64,000 bases of DNA, from contig OY970276.1 in NCBI GenBank assembly GCA_963715785.1, positions 1,488,001 to 1,552,000 on the forward strand. The letters run 5' to 3'. Numbering within the stretch: the stretch's first letter is position 1; every line of letters starts with the position of its first letter. This DNA comes from LD21 sp963715785 (GTDB lineage Bacteria > Bacteroidota > Bacteroidia > Bacteroidales > VadinHA17). The notes under the pieces are model-generated. The model searched no databases, was not told where the DNA came from, and worked only from the letters and a program-made list of their open reading frames with translations. This document shows positions 55,886 through 64,000 of the stretch, in pieces. The translations under genes and the position numbers were made by a program.

Positions 55886-57948
55886 ATGAACTTAAGGGAT
55901 GATTTCAGGAACCTGACCGGGCCGGAAATTTCAGTCTTAATGTCTAACAGCTGTAGTTGCGGTGACTGGAACAGTGTGATGGTTAAAGATGGATTTCGAT
56001 CCTAAAAAGTGTGTTAATGTAATTTTTTCCGGAGATATCAGGCTTGGTGTTTTCGATAAGCCGTTTATCGATGAATCAGGAGTAAGCATACCAAGCGGGA
56101 TACTTAATGCACGGCTGCATAACTGCACAATCGGATCAAATGTAATAATCAATAATATCGGCGATTATATTGCAAACTATAAAATCGAGGATAATGTAGT
56201 TATAAAAAATTGCGGTAAAATCCGCACTGAAGGTGTTTCCACCTTCGGAAACGGAACAAGTGTCAATGTTCTGAATGAGACCGGAGGAAGAGCTGTAAAG
56301 ATCTGGGACAGGCTTTCTGCACATGAGGCTTATATTATTGCTCTCTACCGTCACAGGCTTGAAGCTGTCAGAATAATTGAGAAGTATGGTTGATGAATAT
56401 TCCTTGGCTCATTCTTCAGGGACCGGAACAGTAGGGAGGAACTCCAGGATATTTAATTCCAGTAATATCCGTAATGTAAAATTCGGTCCCTTTAGTCATA
56501 TTGAAGGTGCAATAACACTTAATGAAGGATCAGTAAACAGCTCTGAAGCAGATCCTGTTTTTATTGGCCCCGGCGTAATAATGGAACATTTTATTGTCTG
56601 CTCAGGATCGAAAGTAACGGAATCCACTCTTGTGGATAAATGCTTTATCGGGCAGGGTTGTGTACTGGCAAAGCATTATTCAGCAGAAAATTCCCTGTTC
56701 TTTGCAAACTGCGGAGGTTATCATGGAGAAGCATGTTCAATATTTGCCGGTCCATATACAGTGACTCATCATAAATCGACATTGCTTGATTGCAGGGATC
56801 TTTTCATTTATGAATGCAGGCAGCGGTTCAAACCAGAGCAATCATATGTATAAGCTCGGGCCCATCCACCAGGGAATAATGGAAAGGGGTTCGAAAACGA
56901 CAAGCGATTCATATCTTCTATGGCCTGCTCGTATCGGCCCCTATACACTGATAATGGGTCGTCATTACAAAAATATGGATACTTCATCTCTCCCTTTTTC
57001 ATATCTTATCGAAAGCAATGACGAGAGTATTACTGGTGCCCGGTATCAATCTCAGAAGCGTCGGAACAATAAGGGATGCACAGAAATGGCCGGTTCGTGA
57101 CATGAGGAAAGATCCGTTAAAAATTGACCAGGTAAATTTTAATCTTCTAAGCCCGTATACAATCCGTAAAATGTTCGAAGGAAGGGAGATCCTCCGGAAG
57201 CTGAAAGCGAAGTCACCTGCCGGCTCTGAATCATTTATATATAACAGCATGAAGATAACAAGGTCTTCGCTTGAACGCGGAATAGAGCTTTACCAGACAG
57301 GCATAAATAAGTTCCTCGGAAATTCAATAATAAAGAGGCTTGAAAAATGTGAGATTTATTACCAATGAGGAGCTCCGGAGCAGGTTATCGCCTGAAACAC
57401 AGCAAGGAAAAGGAGAATGGGTTGATCTGGCCGGACTGATTGCACCAAAGAAAGAAGTTGACGAGCTTCTCGATGATATTGAGTCGGGCAGGATTGCTTC
57501 GGTTGGAACTGCTGGCAAACGAATTTATTCGGCTGCACAATTCGTATTACGAATGGGAATGGACCTGGGCATGCGGAAGGATTGAGGAAGAAACGGCCAC
57601 TGCTTTGGATGCATTTAGTGGCAGCGGATGTTATCAGCATTGGTAGAAAAATGGAAGAAAAGCGTAATCGATCTGGATAATCTTCTTTATGAGGATGCTA
57701 GGAAAGAATTTACATTGTCGTCAATGACCGGATTTGGAATTGACGGGGGAGATGAGGTAAAGAAGCTTGATTTTGAGCAGGTACGAGGTGAGTTTGAATC
57801 AAACAGCGTTGTCGCAGCAATCCAGGAACATATAAGGAAGAAAAACGCTCTTGGAGATGAACTGATCAATCGGATGAAAAGGATTGTTAATCATAGAGTA
57901 TTACCTGCCGGAATACATCAGGTCATAATATTTGCTGTAATCACCTGA
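55886..57948 (+). CDS. DUF4954 hexapeptide-repeat protein (seven or more frameshifts)
   Basis: About 685 residues when joined, matching DUF4954 as I recall it: a left-handed beta-helix of hexapeptide repeats like sugar nucleotidyl/acyltransferases. Pieces in order include CVNVIFSGDIRLGVFDKPF, NARLHNCTIGSNVIINNIGD, LSAHEAYIIALYRHRLEA, IFAGPYTVTHHKSTLL, NQSNHMYKLGPIHQGIMERG, LVPGINLRSVGTIRDAQKWP and GKGEWVDLAGLIAPKKEVDE. Breaks lie near 55990, 56385, 56795, 57025, 57350, 57515, 57600 and 57635. It follows glmS by 20 nt, hinting at amino-sugar metabolism. The end overlaps convergent rfbB by 48 bp, possibly another error. Confidence 0.8.
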
Positions 57949-58963
57949 TAATACCCTTTCGAGCCATTTTTCATTTGTAAGATACCAGTCAACGGTTTTT
58001 TCGAGGCCGTCAGCAAAGTTCGGAAATCGGCGACCATCCAAGTTCCTTCTGAAATTTGGATGAATCTATGGCATATCTAAGATCATGTCCGGGCCTGTCT
58101 TTCACATAGGTTATAAGCTTTTCGGATGTTCCTGCAGGCGGTTAAGTTTTTTATCCATGATCCTGCAAAGAAGCAGAATAAGATCAAGATTTTTCCATTC
58201 ATTGTTACCTCCGATATTATATGTTTCTCCAGGCCTTGCCACCGTGAAAGATTAGATCTATTGCTGAAGCATGATCTTCTACATAAAGCCAGTCGCGCAT
58301 ATTCTCCCCTTTACCATAAACCGGTATAGGCTTATTGTTTTTAATATTGTTTATAGCCAAGGGGATCAGTTTCTCAGGAAACTGGTTAGGGCCATAGTTA
58401 TTTGAGCAATTGGAAATCACTGCGGGGAGTCCGAATGTATGCTTATAAGCTCTTACCATATGATCGGAACTGGCTTTGGATGCTGAATACGGACTTTTAG
58501 GATCGTATGCAGTCTCTTCGGTGAAAAAGCCGTCTTTCCCAAGTGACCCGTAAACCTCATCAGTTGAAATGTGATAAAAAAGCTTTCCCTCAAATGAATT
58601 TTTCCAGTTTTTGAGTGCAGCATTCAGCAGATTTACTGTTCCGACAATATTCGTGAAGACAAATTCATCGGGACCGGTGATTGATCGGTCTACATGAGAT
58701 TCTGCGGCCAGATGGATTACTCCATCAAAACTGTACTTTTCAAACAGGTCCAGAACAGATTGTTTTTCAACGATATCTATCTTTTCAAATTTATAATTCC
58801 TTTCTTTTTCAATATCTGTGAGGTTTTCAAGGTTGCCTGCATAGGTCAGCTTATCGGCATTAACGATAAGATACTCAGGATATCTGGTCACAAATCGTCT
58901 TACGACATGTGAACCAATAAAACCTGCACCTCCTGTTATGAGAATTGTTCGTTTCATGATCAT
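57901..58963 (-). CDS. rfbB: dTDP-glucose 4,6-dehydratase (three frameshifts)
   Basis: Extended SDR of about 350 residues. Motifs: ITGGAGFIGSHVVRRF (NAD binding), HISTDEVYGSLG with the catalytic Asp-Glu, and SPYSASKASSDH (YxxxK). The C-terminal part is spread over three frames: GETYNIGGNNEWKNLDLILL, then VKDRPGHDLRYAIDSSKFQK, then GLEKTVDWYLTNEKWLERVL. Shifts lie near 58235, 58140 and 58020. It makes dTDP-4-keto-6-deoxyglucose for rhamnose or related sugars; no rfbA/C/D neighbours are seen. Overlaps the galE stop as ATGA. Confidence 0.9.
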
Positions 58964-59992
58964 AGTTTATTACTCCTAAGCATTTTTTCCCAGTCCCAGG
59001 CAGTTTTCATTGCCTGATCCAGTGAGCTCAGGGTTTTCCAGCCAAGTTCTTTATTTGCATAAGTCGGATCGGCCCATATTTTTTCAATATCTCCTGCTCT
59101 TCTTCCAACGATTTTGTATTTCAGTTTAATTCCCGATACGCGTTCGAAGGATTTTATTGCTTCGAGAACTGAAACACCGTTACCTGTACCAAGGTTAAAA
59201 ACCTCGTAATTTTTTTTGTTTTTGCCTTCAAGAAGCCTTTTAATGGCAATTACATGAGCTTTTGCCAAGATCGACAACATGAAGGTAATCCCTTATGCAA
59301 GAGCCGTCGGGAGTGTCGTAGTCATCGCCGAATACTTTGAGTTCTTCGCGTAAGCCGTAACCGGTCTGGGTTAAATATGGCACAAGATTTTCAGGAATGC
59401 CTCTTGGCAATTCTCCAATCAGAGCTGAAGGATGTGCCCCGATAGGATTAAAATATCTTAATGAAATTGCTTTAATATTATTATCGCAGAATGTAGAATC
59501 CTTAATTATTGTTTCTCCTACTTGTTTTGTGTTTCCATAGGGTGAAGCAGCAGGTTGCAGAGGCGCCTCTTCAGTAACAGGCAGCCTGTCGGGCTGGCCA
59601 TAAACGGTGCATGATGATGAGAATACCAGGGCAGGAATGCCATAGCGCTTCATTGCATCCAGCAGATTGATAAGTGATAACAGATTGTTTCTGTAATAAT
59701 TAAGGGGTTTAGATACTGATTCTCCCACAGCTTTAAATGCAGCGAAATGGATAACTGCGTCTATGTCCCTGTGATTACTTAAAAATTTGTCAAGTTTATC
59801 CTGATCACACAGGTCAAATACTTCCAGAACCGGCTTAACTCCTGTGATCTTATGGATGCGGTCCGCTACTTCAGCTTCGGAGTTTGACAGATTGTCGATA
59901 ATCAAGGCATCGAAGCCCCCTTCAATGAGTTCTACTGTTGTATGGGAACCAATGTATCCTGTTCCGCCTGTTACAAGAATTTTCTTTTTCAT
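58960..59992 (-). CDS. galE: UDP-glucose 4-epimerase (one frameshift)
   Basis: Extended SDR of about 343 residues interconverting UDP-glucose and UDP-galactose (or the GlcNAc forms). The NAD loop is VTGGTGYIGSHTTVELIE, the active site SSSCTVYG with ASPYGNTK (YxxxK), and SLRYFNPIGAHPSALIGE is GalE-type. IRDYLHVVDL joins AKAHVIAIKRLLEG across a shift near 59265. It begins 1 nt after the stop of the nucleotide-sugar dehydrogenase gene. Confidence 0.92.
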
Positions 59993-61282
59993 TTAAAGAC
60001 TCCAGTAGGTATGTTTTTTAATTTTTCCACGGAGAACGCCCTTGACGTCAATGATAATTCCGTCTTTATTAAGAAGAGGAGCAAAGTATGACTCATCGAG
60101 TTTCAGGTATTCCTTATGACTAACAGCCATTATTACTGCATCGTACTTTCCCGAAGGCTCACTTATAAGATCGATCTGATATTCCTCCTTTACCTCTTTT
60201 TTGCCTGCTCCGGGATCGATAACATCCACAGAAATTCCGAAATCGGCAAGCTCCTTTATTATGTCCATAACCTTCGAATTACGGATATCGGTAACATCTT
60301 CCTTGAAGGTAATGCCCATGATGAGGACCCGTGATCCTTTCAGATCTTTGCCAGCTGCTATGATTTTTTTTACTGTCTGTTTTCCAATATATCCGCCCAT
60401 GCTGTCATTGACGAACCGGCCGGAATCGATCATCTGAGGGTGGTAACCAAGGGCTTTTGCCTTGAATGAGAGATAATAGGGATCAACGCCAATGCAATGA
60501 CCTCCGACAAGCCCTGGATAGAATTTCAGGAAGTTCCACTTTGTTCCGGCAGCCTCAAGTACCTCAAAAGTATTGATTCCCATTCTGTTAAAGATAATCG
60601 AGAGCTCGTTCATGAAGGCGATGTTAATATCGCGCTGGGTATTCTCTATGATCTTAGCCGACTCGGCAACTTTTATTGAGCTTGCTCTGTGAACGCCTGC
60701 TTTTATAATCAGTTCATATACCTTTGCAATGGTTTCAGCTGCTTCGTCATCACACCCGCTCGTAACTTTTACAATTTGAGTAAGAGTATGTTTATTGTCA
60801 CCTGGATTTATGCGTTCGGGTGAAAAGCCAACCTTAAAATCTTTGCCGCATTTCAATTCTGAAAATCTTTCAAGGACAGGAATGCAATCTTCTTCGGTAC
60901 ATCCGGGATAGACTGTGGATTCATAGACAACATAGTCCCCTTTTTTGAGGATTCTTCCAACAGTCTCAGAAGCTTTAAAGACGGGAGTAAGATCAGGCAG
61001 ATTATTCTTTGTTGTAGGAGTCGGTACCGCTATAATATGAAAAGAGGCTGCCCTTAAGTCTTCAGGATCACTGGTTAAGACAATATCGGTATTCTTAAAT
61101 GCTTCTGATTTCAACTCTTTACTGGGATCAGTACCCTTTTTCATGAGCGCAATCCTATCGGGTTTGATATCGAATCCGACAACTCCCAGCTGCCGGGCAA
61201 ATTCAAGAGCTATAGGCAAGCCTACGTAACCGAGGCCAACCACTGAAAGCTTTGTCTCTTTCTTAATTAGTTTGTTATACAC
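59993..61282 (-). CDS. UDP-N-acetyl-hexosamine 6-dehydrogenase (WbpA/TviB-like)
   Basis: Oxidises the C6 hydroxyl of UDP-GlcNAc or UDP-GalNAc to the uronic acid, 429 residues. The Rossmann motif is LSVVGLGYVGLPIALEFA. VPTPTTKNNLPDL and VYESTVYPGCTEEDCIPVLE follow. The catalytic cysteine is in FYPGLVGGHCIGVDPYYLSF, and MGITFKEDVTDIRNSKV is the C-terminal domain. The WbpB/D/E-like neighbours favour UDP-GlcNAc as substrate in making UDP-GlcNAc3NAcA, though sequence alone does not separate GlcNAc from GalNAc. Confidence 0.88.
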   Translation of the reverse strand: MYNKLIKKETKLSVVGLGYVGLPIALEFARQLGVVGFDIKPDRIALMKKGTDPSKELKSEAFKNTDIVLTSDPEDLRAASFHIIAVPTPTTKNNLPDLTPVFKASETVGRILKKGDYVVYESTVYPGCTEEDCIPVLERFSELKCGKDFKVGFSPERINPGDNKHTLTQIVKVTSGCDDEAAETIAKVYELIIKAGVHRASSIKVAESAKIIENTQRDINIAFMNELSIIFNRMGINTFEVLEAAGTKWNFLKFYPGLVGGHCIGVDPYYLSFKAKALGYHPQMIDSGRFVNDSMGGYIGKQTVKKIIAAGKDLKGSRVLIMGITFKEDVTDIRNSKVMDIIKELADFGISVDVIDPGAGKKEVKEEYQIDLISEPSGKYDAVIMAVSHKEYLKLDESYFAPLLNKDGIIIDVKGVLRGKIKKHTYWSL

Positions 61283-61295
61283 CTTTCTGCTATTA

Positions 61296-62252
61296 TTATT
61301 TCTTTAAAAACGGATGATAGTCTCCCTGAATGCCTACAGGATTTGCATTTCTTATTGTATAGGCAGTCTCAACAGACTGACGAGCCTCCTTGAGTCCGAA
61401 TCCCCTTCCGGCTAAGATTTCCTTATATGAAAGAGTATGAAGATCTGTAAATCCTTCACTGAATTCAATCTCCTCTCCGTCAACAGTAATTGACCGGTAA
61501 GTCCTTTTGCCGGAAGCTTTGAATGCCTCAGGGATGTCATTATAATCGATGCTAAGGAACCATCTGACTCTTGCATTTGCAAGCTCCAGGTAGCCAGCTG
61601 ACTTATTAGGCTCGGAGAGATGGACGATATTTTTCCTGGTTTCACCGAATATCCAGCTCAGCATATCAAAGAAGTGGATTCCGATGTTTGTTGCAACTCC
61701 GCCTGATTTTTGCTTATCACCTTTCCATGATATATAGTACCAGTTGCCTCTGCTGGTTATGTATGTCATATCAATATCGTAGATCTTATCCTTTGGTCCT
61801 TTTCTTATTTTCTCGCGCAGTTCAATTATTTTCGGATGCAGGCGAAGCTGAAGAATAGTATAAATTTTGCGGCCCGTCTCATTTTCGATTTCCTGCAGTG
61901 CGTCAATATTCCAGGGATTGAGTACAATCGGCTTTTCACAGATAGCTTCGGCCTGATGACGCAGAGCAAATCTGATGTGCGAATCGTGAAGATAATTAGG
62001 AGAACAGATACTTACATAGTCAATCTTGGTACCTGTCCTTTTAAGCTTGTCAAAATGTCTGTCAAACCTTTCAAATTCGACAAAAAAATCACTTTCAGGG
62101 AAATAGCTGTCAATTCGTCCCACACTATCAAACTTATCGAGGCTGGCCAGAAGATTATTACCCGTTTCTTTTATTGCATGAAGATGTCTTACTGCAATAT
62201 ATCCCGCAACACCAATTATTCCGAAGTTTTTTGAAGACCCTGTCATATCCAT
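61296..62252 (-). CDS. wbpB: UDP-GlcNAcA 3-oxidase, Gfo/Idh/MocA family (WbpB/WlbA-like)
   Basis: 318 residues. GVAGYIAVRHLHAIKETGNN is the NAD-binding start. DYVSICSPNYLHDSHIRFAL and AICEKPIVLNPW hold the EKP motif. DMTYITSRGNWYYISWKGD and GGVATNIGIHFFDMLSWIFG closely match what I recall of WbpB. It oxidises C3 of UDP-GlcNAcA before transamination by the DegT enzyme encoded upstream. Lies between the acetyltransferase and dehydrogenase genes in one operon. Confidence 0.87.
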   Translation of the reverse strand: MDMTGSSKNFGIIGVAGYIAVRHLHAIKETGNNLLASLDKFDSVGRIDSYFPESDFFVEFERFDRHFDKLKRTGTKIDYVSICSPNYLHDSHIRFALRHQAEAICEKPIVLNPWNIDALQEIENETGRKIYTILQLRLHPKIIELREKIRKGPKDKIYDIDMTYITSRGNWYYISWKGDKQKSGGVATNIGIHFFDMLSWIFGETRKNIVHLSEPNKSAGYLELANARVRWFLSIDYNDIPEAFKASGKRTYRSITVDGEEIEFSEGFTDLHTLSYKEILAGRGFGLKEARQSVETAYTIRNANPVGIQGDYHPFLKK

Positions 62253-62276
62253 ATGATAAAAAGTAAGTTAAAATTA

Positions 62277-62855
62277 CTAAATTATTTTAGAAACTTTGCC
62301 ATCATCAATCCTGTATCTCTCCCTGCTTTCTGCACAGGTAGCAAAGCCATTACTGTCAAATACGAGTTTATGGCCATATTCGCTCATCCACCCTGTTTGT
62401 CTGGCCGGATTGCCAACGACAAGAGCATAAGGTTTGACCTCTTTTGTCACAACCGCGCCTGCCCCGATAAAAGCATAGGCTCCGATCTTGTTCCCGCAAA
62501 CAATGGTTGCGTTGGCTCCGATTGAGGCTCCTTTTTCGACAACCGTAGTGTAATAGCTGTCTTTTCGGATAATGGCACTCCGGGGGTTGATGACATTTGT
62601 AAATACCATTGAAGGACCCAGGAACACATCATCCTCGCAGATCACTCCTGTATAGATAGATACATTATTCTGAACTTTTACATTCCTGCCCAGCTTTACC
62701 CCGGGGGAGATAACTACATTCTGGCCTATGTTACAATTCTCTCCGATTTCAGAACCCGGCATTACATGACTGAAGTGCCAGATTTTTGTTCCTTTCCCGA
62801 TTGTACAGCCCTCATCAATGACGGCAGTTGCATGGGCAAAATATTCTTTCTCCAT
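62277..62855 (-). CDS. wbpD: UDP-3-amino-GlcNAcA N-acetyltransferase (WbpD/WlbB-like)
   Basis: Left-handed beta-helix acetyltransferase of 192 residues from ATG 62855. KIWHFSHVMPGSEIGENCNI, NVVISPGVKLGRNVKVQNNV and VFTNVINPRSAIIRK are the hexapeptide coils and insertion typical of WbpD. VVGNPARQTGWMSEYGHKL is the C-terminal signature. It acetylates the 3-amino group produced by the aminotransferase, whose stop lies 4 nt upstream. Confidence 0.88.
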   Translation of the reverse strand: MEKEYFAHATAVIDEGCTIGKGTKIWHFSHVMPGSEIGENCNIGQNVVISPGVKLGRNVKVQNNVSIYTGVICEDDVFLGPSMVFTNVINPRSAIIRKDSYYTTVVEKGASIGANATIVCGNKIGAYAFIGAGAVVTKEVKPYALVVGNPARQTGWMSEYGHKLVFDSNGFATCAESRERYRIDDGKVSKII

Positions 62856-62859
62856 ATTC

Positions 62860-63990
62860 TTACTTTCTGAAGAATTCAAGTATGTTCCGTGAAATATAAT
62901 CAAGTTGATCTGTTTCCATATCGGGATGCATTGGCAATGAGAGCACCTTTTTGCAAAGAGCTGTTGTAACCGGCAGGTCGCTTTCCTTATAACCCAGATA
63001 AGCGTAAGCAGGCTGCATATGAAGGGGACCGGGATAATATACCATCGACGGTATGTTCTTCGACTTCAGAAAACTCTGAAGATCATCCCTTTTATTGTGT
63101 TTCACCTTAATTGTATACTGGTGAAAGATGTGAGAAGAATAAGGAGCTCTTTCCGGAATGGTTATAGAATCACAACCAGCAAATGCATTGTCATAGTAGT
63201 CAGCTGATTTTCTTCTTGCCTTATTGAATTCGGTTAGATGTTTAAGCTTAACCCTGAGTATTGCAGCTTGTATTGTATCCAATCGTGAATTAACTCCAAT
63301 ATCATCATAATGATACCTTATTTTCATACCGTGATTTGCAATACTCCTCAGCTTAATGGCATAGGCTTCGTCGTTGGTATATATTGCACCTCCATCCCCG
63401 TAGCAGCCCAGATTCTTGGAGGGAAAAAATGAAGTCGTTCCGATATGTCCGATAGTACCCGCTTTCCTGTTAGTTCCGTCTTTAAAGAGGTAGTCTGTTC
63501 CTGTAGCCTGCGCGGCATCTTCAATTACGAACAGATTATTCTTTCGGGCAAGATCCAGGATACTTTCCATATCAGCGCACTGTCCAAACAGATGAACCGG
63601 AACTATTGCCCTTGTTTTTGGTGTAATAGCTTTTTGAATGGCTTCAACAGATATATTGTATGTGCCTGGTTCAGGGTCAACTATAACCGGTTTGAGTCCC
63701 AGTGCTGCAATAACTTCAACTGTTGCGATAAAGGTGAAATTTGTTGTAATTACCTCATCGCCGGGTTTGAGTCCAAGAACCATGATGGCAAGATGAAGAG
63801 CATCCGTACCGTTTGCACATGAGATCACATATTTTACACCCATGTATTCCTGAAGTTCTTCCTCGAATTGCTTTACATCGGGGCCTTTTATGAAAGCTGT
63901 TGATGAAAGAACGGATTTTATCGCATTATCTATTTCAGGTCCGATCTTCTCATACTGAGCCTTCAGATCGACCATTTGTATCTCCCTCAT
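62860..63990 (-). CDS. wbpE: DegT/DnrJ/EryC1 aminotransferase (WbpE/WlbC-like)
   Basis: PLP sugar aminotransferase of 376 residues. MVDLKAQYEKIGPEIDNAIK is the family N-terminus. SCANGTDALHLA binds PLP phosphate, VIEDAAQATG holds the PLP Asp, and the Schiff-base Lys is in TSFFPSKNLGCYGDGG. Installs the 3-amino group on UDP-3-keto-GlcNAcA. The ATG at 63990 or the internal ATG at 63975 may be the start. The operon probably continues upstream beyond the window. Confidence 0.87.
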   Translation of the reverse strand: MREIQMVDLKAQYEKIGPEIDNAIKSVLSSTAFIKGPDVKQFEEELQEYMGVKYVISCANGTDALHLAIMVLGLKPGDEVITTNFTFIATVEVIAALGLKPVIVDPEPGTYNISVEAIQKAITPKTRAIVPVHLFGQCADMESILDLARKNNLFVIEDAAQATGTDYLFKDGTNRKAGTIGHIGTTSFFPSKNLGCYGDGGAIYTNDEAYAIKLRSIANHGMKIRYHYDDIGVNSRLDTIQAAILRVKLKHLTEFNKARRKSADYYDNAFAGCDSITIPERAPYSSHIFHQYTIKVKHNKRDDLQSFLKSKNIPSMVYYPGPLHMQPAYAYLGYKESDLPVTTALCKKVLSLPMHPDMETDQLDYISRNILEFFRK

Positions 63991-64000
63991 TGTTTGCTGA

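Overview
This 64 kb window is chromosomal DNA from a member of the Bacteroidota (Bacteroidales-like, AT-rich). Four things point that way: a complete type IX secretion/gliding core (porP-gldK-gldL-gldM-gldN); families largely restricted to this phylum as I recall them (DUF4270, DUF4296, DUF4954, DUF5723, DUF3352); promoters of the phylum-specific form TTG-N19-TAnnTTTG; and little Shine-Dalgarno sequence. I see no phage, integrase, insertion sequence, CRISPR array, tRNA or rRNA gene.

Layout. 1-2.8 kb: ispG (cut by the window edge) and cysS. 3.1-13.3 kb: a methionine/SAM block. It opens with a promoter, a SAM-I riboswitch and a short Met/Cys-rich leader ORF, followed by metY, metX, hom, metH and metF, with metK facing them across a long hairpin. 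Together these run homoserine to O-acetylhomoserine to homocysteine to methionine to SAM. 13.4-18.5 kb: gldA, a tandem universal-stress protein, asnS and rpoN. 18.5-25.5 kb: an envelope and housekeeping group (PAP2-like protein, glycosyltransferase, radical SAM enzyme, amidohydrolase, DUF4296 lipoprotein, LolC-like permease, methyltransferase, rbfA). 25.56-26.40 kb: a seven-copy 116-bp tandem array between divergent rbfA and trpS. 27.6-33.2 kb: DUF3352 protein, lipoprotein, DUF5723 outer-membrane protein and a small membrane protein. 33.2-35.9 kb: Mla-type ABC pair and divergent manC. 35.9-41.7 kb: the type IX secretion operon. 41.9-50.3 kb: degenerate arginase-fold protein, topA, PBP1A, radA and a flippase-like membrane protein. 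50.3-58 kb: panD/panC, a half-length GT5 protein, DUF4270, glmS and DUF4954. 57.9-64 kb: nucleotide-sugar genes for dTDP-4-keto-6-deoxyglucose, UDP-galactose and a di-N-acetylated UDP-glucuronic acid (WbpA/B/D/E type), presumably for O-antigen or capsule.

Sequence quality. Fourteen ordinary genes (metK, gldA, usp, asnS, DUF5723, mlaE, arginase-like, topA, PBP1A, radA, flippase, DUF4954, rfbB, galE) are split by one-base shifts, often in homopolymer runs. The shifts cluster in patches while very long genes such as metH and the DUF3352 gene stay intact. I read this as local consensus error rather than biology, and I annotate each as one gene with its shift sites.

The two most unusual signals are regulatory. 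One is the 22-codon Met/Cys-rich ORF and three mutually complementary CCGG blocks downstream of the SAM riboswitch. The other is the 116-bp array, whose two end units supply the -33 boxes of the flanking divergent promoters.
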